Of a stretch of 64,000 nucleotides of DNA, positions 22,573-35,300 are shown in pieces; position 1 is the first letter of the stretch; each line of letters opens with the position of its first letter. The DNA comes from Sipunculus nudus (Eukaryota; Annelida; Sipuncula; Golfingiida; Sipunculidae): the NCBI GenBank assembly GCA_026874595.1, contig CM049307.1, positions 10,517,579 through 10,581,578 on the forward strand. Direction: 5' to 3'. The notes beneath the pieces are model-generated. The model searched no databases. It had not been told where the DNA came from and was given only the letters and a program-made list of their open reading frames with translations. The translations under genes and the position numbers were made by a program.

Positions 22573-25500
22573 ATGAACAATATTATTGCATATATTTTTG
22601 TGGGACTGCAGTCTTTACTTGTGACAGGCAGTCCATGCATGACCCCGGAGGGCCGGGTCGCCTGGTGGGCGGTGTTCAGAGTCTCAGAGTCCGGGTTGTA
22701 TCTGAGAACAGACAGTCTACATGAGTCCTACCAAGAGGTATATACACTGTTTTTAAATATTTCTATTCTATTCATTTTTTGGGGTACAATTTAGATAATC
22801 AGTGTATGATTTTTTTTAAATGTCAAATATATGTCATATATAATATTTTTTTTTTTTCATTGTCCCTATATTATTTATATTACTTTATTATCCCCTCGCA
22901 ACGAAGTTGCGAAAGGGATATAGTATCGCCTCCGTTTTATGCGTCCGTCCGTCTGTCCGTCCTTCCGTCTGTCCGTCCGAAATTGCCTTGTGGATCAATT
23001 TCAGGCCAAACCGTTTGCCCAAAACCTTTCCTCTCGCACATATGGCTTACCCACCCATGGATGAAGAAACCTATCGATTTTGAGGTCATGGGGTCAAAGG
23101 TCACGGCCACAGCACCCACTTCTTGAAAAAGCTTGTGGATCAATTTCAAGCAAAACCGTTTGACCTAAACCTTTCATCTTACATATATGGTTTACCCACC
23201 CTTGAACGAAGAAACCTATCGATTTTGAGGTCACATGGGCAAAGGTCATGGCCACGTACAGCACCCACTTCTTGACAAAGCTTGTGGACCCATTTTAAGC
23301 AAAACCGTTTGACCTAAAGCTTTCATCTTGCACATATGGCTTACCCACCCATGGATGAAGAGACCTATCGATTTGAGGTCACGGGGTCAAAGGTCACGGC
23401 CACAGCACCCACTTCTTGAAAAAGCTTGTGGATTGATTTCAAGCCAAACCGTTTGACCCAAACCTTTCATCTCGCACATATGGCTCACCCACCCATAGAT
23501 GAAAAAACCTTTCGATTATTAGGTCACGGGGTCAAAGGTCACAGCCACAGCACCCACTTCTTGAAAAAGATTGTGGACCCATTTTAATCAAAACCGTTTG
23601 ACCTAAAGCTTTCATCTTGCACATATGGCTTACCCACCCATGGATGAAGAAACCTATCGATTTTGAGGTCACGGGGTCAAAGGTCACGGCCACAGCACCC
23701 ACTTCTAGAAAAAGCTTGTGGACTGATTTTAAGCCAACAGCGGATATACTAATTCCTATGTTTGTACATCCGTCTTCCTGTCTGTCTTCCCATCCGTCTC
23801 AATATACCTTATCGATCAATTTTAAGCCAAATCATTTGATCTTAAGCATTCTCCTTCACATATGCCTCACCCACCCATACACGTACAACTTATTGATCAA
23901 GCTCACACACCTCCCCTCGTCATTTTAACACTTTCGTAATACACCCCATATCATTATGCTCCCATGCAAGGGGATGCTCCGCTTTGCGGTGCCCTTGTTA
24001 TATTTCATTTTATTTTGCCGGTTAATTGAGCAATTTCTTTATCCATTTTTTATTATCTTTTACTAGTTATTTTATATCAGTTATTAAATGCTTTTATTAT
24101 TTATTCATTTCAGCTTTTTGTGTGCAAGGTACGAAAATCATTGGTTTAGTATTTTAACATGAATAACCATTGTTAAATGTCTAAAAAATAGTGTGCATGT
24201 AAAAGGTTGTCATACAGATAATGAAAAGTACCTTAGTCCACTGAGTGGAGTGTTTTTAATATTTCAATAGTTAAACTATAGTTAATAAGTTATGTTGAAT
24301 ATCACTTTGTCACTAACAATTTTACCTTTCGTTTCACGTTTACTGGTGGATCACCCATGGGACGAGTCCAGCCCTCTGAGAACAACATTTGAAGCCGCTG
24401 AGCTTGACAGTGAGGACACAGATTACGTCACGTACTACACGGACTCACTCCGGAACAAATTAACACCAGGGGGCATTGCACAACCTGTAGTAGTAAGTGT
24501 CGTCTGTTTATCACATTTTTCTTTTTTTCTGCGAGTCACAAACAGCATATAAAAAATCCTGGATTAATTCATTCATGTACAAATCAACAATGTATTCACT
24601 GAAAAACAATCTCCTCTATCATGCATATACTCTGTTAATCCTTTTCGGGCATAATTAAGACTATTAAGAGCAAATGTGGTTGGAAATAAAAATGATGAAC
24701 ATTTGTCTTAACATACGATATACGTCATCATCGGAATTCGCTCCAGTAAATTCTAAGAGAAGTCCCCTTAATTTCTTTACGCACCATAACCATTACCGCT
24801 ACACTAGCGACACCTGTTGGCGACCACTGACTTTGAGGTTCGGGTCCTTTGACCGAATAGAAACTTGATGAAAGATAATGTTTTTTTATGGTTGCCTGTA
24901 ATAAACCCAGCTGACCTTCAACGATGAAGTTCTTTCTGGATTTTCTGTCATTTACAGTTTTTCATTCCAATTTCAAACACCTACCGATGCTTGCTCATTT
25001 GACCCGAAAATAACAGAGGAACAACATTACGCGCAGTGCCAGCCTCACTTTGATAGTTAAAGCTTTTAGAGTACTTATGACGCTAATCAACTAACCACCG
25101 GTGCATAGATGTAATTATTTGTGCATGAGACCTTGACCTTCATCCATGGGATTGGGATATCGTGAAAAGTAGACAAAATTTTCAATCACAAAATTAACAA
25201 TGGAAAATTATCAAAATGTTTTGATATTTTGCAAATTCAAACACTGAAACACATTTCCGTACCCCTCGAGTTTCCAGCTTTCGCCTATTTTGTCTCGACT
25301 AGTAAATGAATGAATATGTCTAATTGCTCAATATTTTTGTTCGAATAATGTGATATATATACGCAGTTTACTTATTTAAGTGAACCTGGAGTATCTATTT
25401 CAGAATGAAACCTGAAAAAAAATTAAATGCGCTCTGATAAAACGAGAAATGTCGAATAGCGGAGCAAAAGAATGAGGAAATGAAAAGGCTGACATTAGGG

Positions 25501-28500
25501 GAAAGAATCTGAAAATCAACATCATCACATCAGCGATTCTGTTCCTCTTACAGTAGAGTTATTAATTGAAAATAAACTTACACTCATCCTTTACAGCGCC
25601 CTGCGCATTCCATGATTGTCCATGAATGTGATAATAACCAGTAGCCATGTGCAAAAGAGGATTCTAATTTATATTACGGTCGTATTGACGTATGCACTTA
25701 AATACAAAATATTCCTTGAAAATCAATCCATCAGGGAGGGGGGGGCAACTTATACACGGGTGTAAGTCTGAGAACCCATCATTTAGAGAATTGATAAACA
25801 TTCAGCATTACCAACGATGTTGAGCCATATCCGCCACCAAAAGAATTTTTCTGGAATTTCCGAACAAATGAAAAATATTACCGAAGACGCCTGCAACCTA
25901 TAGTATAATCAACAAGGGTTGTGGAAACCGTTCCTACTGATGAGCAGTGGCATCTAACTAACGCACATAGGCCCTCTCACGTAATAAACAGAACGGACAA
26001 GAGGTACTTTCTTATCAACACTGGCATTAAATTATGCTCACTAAGTGGAACACCCAAATGTATTAGTCACACCATGCAGGGAACATTATATTTATATATG
26101 TTCAAGAATATCTTTCTTTAAAAAGAAATCTATAGTTAACCCCCGTCTAATCAGTTTATTCAAAATAATTTTTCGCCCACAGGGAGGAGTTCTTGTCCAT
26201 AACTTCGGTTATTTGCTTTCCACTGGATTCTGGATTGTTCACAACAACTCCCTTTTCCCACCAAGAGCGAATGGCCAGATTCTGGACCCTGACGATCCGG
26301 CATGGTTTACTGTCACAACAGACCAACCGTCCGCAAGCGACTCATTCTACTTCTGTATCAGTATCGGTGAGTGGATCGATATTCGTTTTTTATTCAATCG
26401 ACAGATTAATTTTCCAATATAATATCTGCTGCTTCTTCGAGATTCGAGATTTTCCCGAGATTTCACAAGGTTGCCTTTTAGGTAATGGTATGGTTTGAAC
26501 CGGAGATGTTCCGTGGTGCAGTAGGACTTCTTACCCACTTGGCTGTGTCCAATCCCTCATGTCAAATAAAAGTATAGGCATTGTTTATGGTTAGGATCTT
26601 CCTCCATGCCGCCACGTGCCACCGTCAGCTTTTAATTGGAACAACGAAATTTCGCTATCAGGGGAGAAATGGCTGTTAGGAAGTGCGATATCATCAGAAT
26701 TAATAATGGAATAGCTAGAGAATCAAATTATATGAAATAAAATGACGTAGATGAAATTAAAAATCTGAAGACATCCTGTCTAACTCTGACAAGCACTAGA
26801 CATATAGACTTTGGAGCGTTTTTGAAAGTGTGTGTGCGAGGGAGGGGGGGGGTGCGCATTCTGTAAGTGTAGCGGGCTCGAGAGCGCGAGCTCGAGGGGG
26901 GAGTTTAAGCGGAGTTCACCCCCCCCCCCCACACGCACACATACACACACACACATGGCGTGGAACATTTTGAATAATTAAACATAGTATGCATTTTGAC
27001 AAGTAGTATTTTGACTTTTTCCTACCTTTCATCACATGCTGCACCACACAAAAACATTACCAAATAATTGAATTTACAGAATCATGCATGCCAAATTGAT
27101 AATATTTATATATTGTTATACAGACTTTTCTAAACCTGGATAAAAACTTAAGATCATATTACCGAGTTTTTAATTTTACTAAAAACCATAGGCGTAAATG
27201 GTATGAAACATGAACCAAATAAACTGAGAGGCAAAGAATATATCATTTTCAAACTTTTATGAAATTGTCATAAAATTTTCAAATCAATATTAACATGAAC
27301 ACTCTACAAAACACTGACCTGATTTCAAGCACATATAATCACATTGAACAATACCGAAAATTATTTATTCCAACGTAGACCTCTCCTCATGGTTATATTA
27401 AGCATACAAGTATATTACCTATCGTTCTAACTGAAAATAATTGCATTATATTTATTCCCCAGGGGCGGATCTAGGAGTAAGGAAAAGGAGGGGTCCAACC
27501 CAGGCGGACTAATGAAAACCCTTAAAAGAAGGTCCCCAGGTCCGGAAAAAGGGGGGGGGTCTAGGCCGGATACAAAGGTCTGAACCCTTTAGAAAAAGGT
27601 TGCAGTGGCTGAAAAAAAGGTGGGGGGGGGGAGGGAGGGGGGTCCGGACCCCCTGGACCCCTCACCTGGATCCGCTTCTGTTCCCTTACCTCTAAAAATT
27701 ACACAGTATTTATTAATAAACAGACCCAACTGAGAAATAAAGTCCTGTTGTTTTCATTCTCATTGGCCAAAAAGTGTGGGTGGGGTGGGGTGGGGGTAGG
27801 GTGCAGGGCCTGCGGCGTCTTTTTGGCCCAGGAAAAATGAGAAATAATGTTTCATAGATTTGGAACTTGCATCTATTGTTCCGTTATATATTGTTGCAGT
27901 ATATTTATTCCCTTACCTCTAAAAATTACACAATATTGACCTTTACTAATAAACAGACCCAACTGAGAAATCAAGTCCTGTTGTTTTCATTAGAGGCACG
28001 TAAACTCAATTAGAAGATATACAATGGAAGTTCGATGCAAATCTATAGAACTTGTATCATTTCTCATTGGCCAAAATGTGTGGGTGGGGTGGGGTGGGGT
28101 GGGATGCAGGGCCTGCGGCCTCTTTTTGGCCAAGGAAAAATGAGAAATAATGTTTCATAGATTTGGAACTTGCATCTATTGTTCCATAGATTTGGAATCC
28201 CTGCTTTACAGGTTTCAACAAGTAACAAACCACACATACATATGCTTTTCAGACAGTGAGCGTCATCTGGAGGACATGTTGGAAGTTTGGTTGCTAACAA
28301 ACCCAAGCATAAGAAACAGCCGTATTGAAGACGATCTTTGGTTAGACTATCTGGAAGAAAACCCAAACACGGTCCATGGGTTCCCCTACACCAGGACTTT
28401 GGAGGCTGTGCAGGTAAATTCCCCAGGATAATGTCCAAAAGATTTTTTTCTTCAGTATGTTCATTTTATAGAACTCAATTTTTGGATTAAGTACTTTTTT

Positions 28501-29397
28501 AAGTTTTGAGTGATGATTGTGGAATACATATGACTTGATATGATATGCTGATAAAGTGCTTTATTTTTAATTGTTGTTATAACTTTGACGTATTGTTCCT
28601 AAGTTACCTTTCATTTGGTTAGGACTGCCTTGGTGCCACTGTGGATGACATAGCAGACGCCTGTCTCCGTGATTACTTGGACGTACAAGCAGGGCTCCAG
28701 ATCCTCGTCCGTCTTCCGGGGGTCACGTGGCAAAAGCCGTGCGTGGACCTGCTGCAAGGCAACGATGAGAATGGATGGCCGGTGTGGGATATGTGGTATG
28801 ACCCATCTAATGGTCGACAGAGGTCACAAGGGGTGTTCGCCATCTCTGGTTCTATTGTCTGCTTCGGGAGCAATATCGCTGACAACCCGGACAGCACTAT
28901 AGTCATGGTGAGAATTACATAGCAACAGTCGCATGTCAATGAGAGAAGGAAGGAACTTAGAAAAAGTCTTACCAAAAAGGGGCGGATCCAGGATTAAGGA
29001 ACAGGATGACTAATAAAACCTAAAAAAGGTTGACAGGTCTTGAAAAGGGGGGTCAAGGCCGCAAAAATCGGTCTGAAATCCTTAGAAAAGGTTGCGGCGG
29101 CTGAAAGGTGTGCCGGGGTCCGTCTTACTTTTTGCTCTACATCATATTTCTTCCCATTTTCTAACTGGTTCTAAGTAAATTTATATTTCACTGATGACTT
29201 CAAATTGTGTCATTGGAAAAAAAAATTAGTTAGATTATATAAAGCAATTCACATTTTCAGGCCTGTGTATATCAGCCCGAGTTGGCTCAACATCTGAAGG
29301 TATCTAACCAGTCGGTCGACATGTCGTGTACAAGTGTGATGCTAAACAAGGCGTCTCAAGGAAAATGCTACGGCAAAAGGTGTGAAGACACAAGGAG
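22573..29397 (+). CDS. Gene A exons 1-6: signal peptide and DNase II-like region
   Basis: The start ATG opens a hydrophobic leader followed by Ser-Pro-Cys, as DNase II begins with Cys just after its leader. Matches to DNase II are AWWAVFR with a GLYL strand (exon 1), SPLRTTF (exon 2), GFWIVHNNSLFPPR and FYFCISI (exon 3), LQILVRL and IVCFGSNI (exon 5). DNase II is the acid endonuclease of lysosomes and belongs to the phospholipase D superfamily; its active site uses HxK motifs. The first HxK aligns with H110-N-F112 and the second with E-N269-G-W, so both lysines and one histidine appear replaced. H124 in IVHNN, matching the third essential histidine, is kept. The region probably binds but does not cut DNA. 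Exon 6 adds Cys-rich tail residues (CYGKRC). Confidence 0.75.
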
Positions 29398-32300
29398 GTA
29401 ATATGCCTGTCAAACAAACATTTCCAGGTCAACGGGCATAATTTTATCCGCAAAAACAGAGTTTTGCGGATACTATGTTTTCAGTCGGACGCCGCCGCCA
29501 CCGCCGCCGTAACGGTGGAATTTTTTTTAAATTCGGAATTATGATTGGGTCAAATATGAACTGCTGCGCCCTCAATTTTGGTTGACCTCTGACCTTTCCT
29601 CTCACCCCAGCGTCCATGTGTGCGTCTGTTTCCACACTAAACCCACATCTCGGGAACCGTTTGACCGATCAGCTGCAGACAGCCATGCTAATATGCAACA
29701 CACCTCACTTTATTTCCCCTTGCCACTCAATCCATGCCTCACTTCACCCGGCCCACTCTGATTTCGCCGGATACACTTAGTCGCTTGTCGGCTACCCGTA
29801 TTCTAGTTTAAATTTTGTTTAATTATGCGCACTCTGCCCACTATACGAAACATGGCACAACTTCGTGTTTTCAGAAGACTGTCCCGCCAGCCCGGGTACA
29901 AAATATGGGATTCGGTTATTCTTTTAAATTTGTAGATATGACTATGTATATTATAACAGCGCAGACATGCTTAATTAGTGTTTATATAGTTTAACAGGGG
30001 CAGTCGACTCATCTAGGATGATTTCATACTATGCTTGAGAAGTGTATAAGGCGTTTATCAAGTAGACAGAATAATATGGTATAATATCTTAATTATGCTA
30101 TAATAATTTACTAATTTTCAGAGACAATGACAATACTGCGACGCCATCTAAACGACAGAGAGGTATATATTTAAATAATTTCTGTACATTAAGTATTAGT
30201 GGACATCCTTTACACTACCCGCTGTAGTCGGATAAATACTAAACGTATCGGCACTGGGTCAGAATCTGCACCCACATCTGGAATCGTATAGCAGTCTTCC
30301 ATTTACTTAAAGCTTTATACAAAACAGTTTTAATTTGTGTGTGCCTGAGATATTAATATGGGAGTATATAAAAGTATCATTTCACTGCAAAGATTTGATT
30401 AAGTTCCTATTTTAAAAATGTTAACAAGTTAAAAAAGTGAAAATTAAAAAACATTTGAAATAAATAATTAAGGGTTAATATATAACAAGTTAAAATTGGA
30501 AAGAAATTTAAAAATAATAATAATTATTAGCTCAGTTTAAAAAATGAAAACATTGTTTTATTTTCTTAGTACACTACGTAGACAGAAACAAAGACCTTAC
30601 CAAGTACCTGTTGGAAAACAAGAATGCTGTGACAGCGGTTTTCTGCAGGAAAGGTAAAACGTTGAACATTATTTATCATAATATGGAACGATCCAGATTC
30701 TTCGGCATTTTTGCCTAGAATGAAAAAATTATTTGTCTGCCTTTCGCGGTGGAAACTGACAGCTCTTAGGGATAACATTATTTAAATTCCTTTGAGAATG
30801 TTATGTCTCATTTATGATGTGTTTGTCAAATCAAGTATTAATCAACGTTAATTACATCAAGTAGGATACAGTGTTTCTTTGGCGGAGACTTGTGCCATTT
30901 TCATTGTTTACATGACTTTCTTCGTTTTCAGGCTGTCGATTCTGTGACACCATGAAGGGAAAACTGTCCCGTGCTGCCGAGGCATTGTGGGATACTTTTA
31001 ATACAGACGTGGTGGTGGCAGACATTCAGACCTTCGGGTTCCCAGTAGAGTTAATGGTAGAGAAAACACCTTTGATCAGGTATATGGTATTAAAGTGAAC
31101 ATATAATAATAAGCTGGTATGATGTTTCATGTGTTTCGCTGCACGTTGTAAACGGAGTCTACCTTCATGTCTCATGTATCGTGAATTCCAAATTTCATTC
31201 AAGGATTTGGAACGACCAGAGATGATGGATTCTATAGATCACATGACATGACCAAGGATGCGATAATGCTTAAAACACAGGCACCATATTCCAGATATAT
31301 TGTGTGCATATTCCATATGCTATGATCATCACTTTCCTAGTGAGAAAGAGAGCGCATTACAAATTTATTAACAAGTAATCACAATACTGATGAACGTTTT
31401 TTATACGTATGCTTTTTAATACATTAACCACAGAAAGAACTTATAGTCTGATTAAAGGATTATATTGTTTAACTCAAAGATTACTTGAATTCAAAGCAAA
31501 GTATTTCCTTCTAATCGATGTATAATGTGGGGTTTTTTTTGCCGGTAGAAACATGTGTGCGGATTCAGAAGCAGCTCGGATATAACCATAGCATTGTGGT
31601 ATATTGTTATGAACTACATATTAAGTATTTAACCTTTATAACCTTATTAATTTGCAAGGTACCGCGAGGCAGGTGGAGCTAATAAAACATGGTATAGGGT
31701 TTCTGCTGGAATACCACGTCCGTCAGAGCTGGTCGCCTACATCAAGGAAATCCAGAAATTGTAAAGTCACAAGATACATTTTCTTATAATAATTAAATAT
31801 TAAGATATAATCAAATAAATATCATCGTCATCTTACAGGATAATTGCAAATGATTTTGAAATTACTAAAACCTGAACTGTTCGTATTAATTTTAAATTTT
31901 TTTTTCGCACGCTGTATTGTATACTTCTTTTATAATAGTTTTACCATGTTATATCTAAACTATGACCATGAAATTAAAACCATGGATATTCAAAGTTCAC
32001 ATTTTATGAATAAATTATGATCACCAGAGCCGACGAAAGTGTTGATAAACCCGTGGAGGAGACTATTAAAACTGCTAGCATGAATAGTCAGCAGGTGTTT
32101 ACTACAAGAGAAACACAAGGTATTTTTCATCCTCTATAATACGAGAAAGTGAAACGATATTTATTTGTCCTCACAGAGAAACGACAATCAATTAATATAA
32201 TTATAATTACATAAAATAATAAGATGATTTTATAATTACATAAAATAATACAAGGTAATATAATATTAATTAATAACTACTTCTCTTACTTCAGAAATAA

Positions 32301-35300
32301 AGATCCTAATCAAAGACCCTTTCTTCTGTTAAGGTACTGGACAAAGGAGATTAAAGAGAGACGTAGAAGACATTGTCTCGCCACGCAAGGAGACCGCGAG
32401 TACAGACCGTGGACCCAGGCACGCGGCACCCCGGAGTCACGAGCAGACGAAAGTGGACGACACGACAGGCAGTGCAGCAGACGACAACTCCTGCACTCAG
32501 GATAAACCAAAACGTCAGGTTATATACGATATAAAGAGTTGATATATTTGTTTACGAACTTAGAAGCGACAGGGGCTCCGATGCTGAATACCTCCCTTAG
32601 AACTTCTGACCTTGATAAAAGGCAACTTGTTACTTCAATGTAAATAATTAGCTCGTTCACTAGACTTCTTTCATGGTTCTCAGTTTCACTGAGAAAGAAA
32701 ACCCTGTGTCCTTTCGGCCACCAGATGTATAAAAACAAAGTCAAATACGATGTTTTTTAAATGGCTTTTGAAAAGGAACATGAAATTGAATAAGAAATAA
32801 TTTAAGTAATTACTATGACTGGAAACCGGGATAAATTATAATGTAATGGGTCCCGGTTTTGTGATGTCATAAAAAAACTCCTTTGAAACCTGAAATTAGG
32901 TCATATTTATCATGGACTGTTTCATCAGTTCCTGCAGACTAATTGCGCCATCTGGATTTTTTTACAATTTTTCATATTTTTAAGATGCGGTCATCCTTTT
33001 ACAGGGCACAAATTGTCACCGTTGGACCTAGAATCTTCTAACTTGACATCTAGGGAGGACAATGAAAATCTCCTGACAATCCTGAAATTTGGTCATAGTG
33101 ACCTATATTCTGCAAGATATGTGAAAGAACAAAGGGCAGATATGCATGATTTGTTACTTGAAATTGGCCCTAGGAATTTCTAATTTTATAAAGATCCAGG
33201 GAGATTCCCGTAACAATTTCTATGAAACATGAAATAATGTCATTGTGACCTTTATTCTGGAAGTTATGTAAAAGAACAGATTTTAACACTGTTAGTCACA
33301 TGGGCAAAAATGGTAGTAGCAGGATATAGAATAAGGTCACTGTAACCTATTTATAAATTCTGTTGACAAAATGCATGACTTTAAGCATCTGGGAGTCATG
33401 TTTCCCATTGTTCAAGGTTCTCTGAATCCAGCTGAGCGTCATGGCCCATGGGCTACTTGTTTTATTTTAGATTAAATTCACATTAGATCAGTGGTTACCC
33501 GCTGTTATCTAGCATGCAATGGAATATTTGTTGTTTGCAGTATAAACCAAGTCATCAACATATTCTTTAATAAATGTTTTATTTCAGTCCCCTTCCTGTT
33601 GATAGAGTAATGGCATACAACAGGAGCTTACTATTTGTGTATAAATGCTAATTATGATCCTGTTATGTGGAATTATCAAGACAATAAAGTCATTCATTTT
33701 CATGACCAGTTGACATGTAAACAACTAATAATACTCGAGTGTTAGTTCAAAGACGGATGGCCGTTGTGAGTTGCGTAATTGCTAGTGAAAATTTTAATAA
33801 AATTTTGAATATTAGATAATAAACCTGACATCTTAAGATATCACACTGGTGTACAAACAATCAATTAAAGGTAAATCTCCAAAATTTATAGCAATAGTTC
33901 CGCCCAGTTATGTTATCAGCGTATTTCAAAATATTCATGCATAGTTTATTTTACAATTTCTTTCATGTTTTAAACGAAATCTTAAACTTATAATTGCAAA
34001 AAATACCCACTTAATTGTTAACTCTTTATCCACCTATCTTAACAACTCTAACGCTGAACAAAAAATTTAGCATGAGATTGTGCCGATAGTCACAACACAT
34101 GAGAGAGATGCACTTGAGGGGATTCCATCTCCTCACATTACTGTTGTTATATATCGTCGAAGTCTGGCAAATTCATCTTTAGGTTACATATGTTATGCTT
34201 TACTGGAGGGTTTTGTTTTATTTTATGAACATTTCTCTAATTAGTACAAGAACTACATTTCGAGGAAATCGCACTTGTCATAGCGGAAAACGTTACGCAA
34301 TAATTATGACAGAAGTAGTCATTATACTACTAAAATGTTTTTTTTTTCTGTTATTTTCATAGGTACCCTACGCTGTATATCTTCAACGAACACCAATTTG
34401 GATGGTAAGAGTAGATTACGGTTTATAACCCCCCCCCCCCCCCCCCCATCGCCCGTGTCAGAACGGAATTAAGAATAATATTAAACAATATTTAGCAGGA
34501 ACCAAAACAACATGGTTTCAATAAGTCATGGTTTCAATCAGGAAAAGCTTAATTGTTTATTTCATTTCACACCGAGGAATCCTGTTTTTACAGAAAACAA
34601 TCATATCTACATTGTAATAATTTCTGTTACATTTTCTTAACTATCTAAATTATTACGTTCAGGAGCAATCATTCCTTACTATTCTTATCCCAACATAAAT
34701 GAGGTTGTCGTGCAAAGTCTAATATTCCAACCGGCAGCTTATTATGATCGGGTTTGATTGACAGGGGATTACTGAGAAATAAAGTGAGAAGTTGCAAAAT
34801 ATCTAAAGGGCCGGTAGATGCTATTTACGTTCACTTGTGTTCCACACGTAGTTTATCTGTTCATGGTCTTTGTAGGAAATATGTTTTCTTTAGATATGGA
34901 ACACTGTAATAGTACCGTCAGATACAGCTGTCAAATATTCTTTTAATCACTTTCAGAGATTAAAATTGCCAGAATACGTGATTCCTTACTCCCCGATGGC
35001 AGATCAAACTGTCAGGGTGACCGTCGGCTATTGTTCAGTAAGCCGGGGGGCGCGGGCTGCACCATGCTTCAGGCCAGTCTGTCTTGCGGCAGATACGACA
35101 ACGACCGACGAGAGCTGTACAGGGCGGTCTGCGTTAATGGCGGGGTATACGGAAGAATTAAATATCATGCAGAGGGTCACCTGAAATACCAGCTTGAAGA
35201 AGATGCAGATCACATCAGGAACCAGGCACGTAACTTTGGACTTGATAAAGAATATAAATGTGAATTCAAGATTGTCATCAATAACAGTCCATGTTATGAA

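Noticed and set aside
34966-35184. Alternative frame opening gene A exon 14
   Set aside because: It stops before the PCxxxC motif; the frame with HAE and PCxxxC aligns with B and C.
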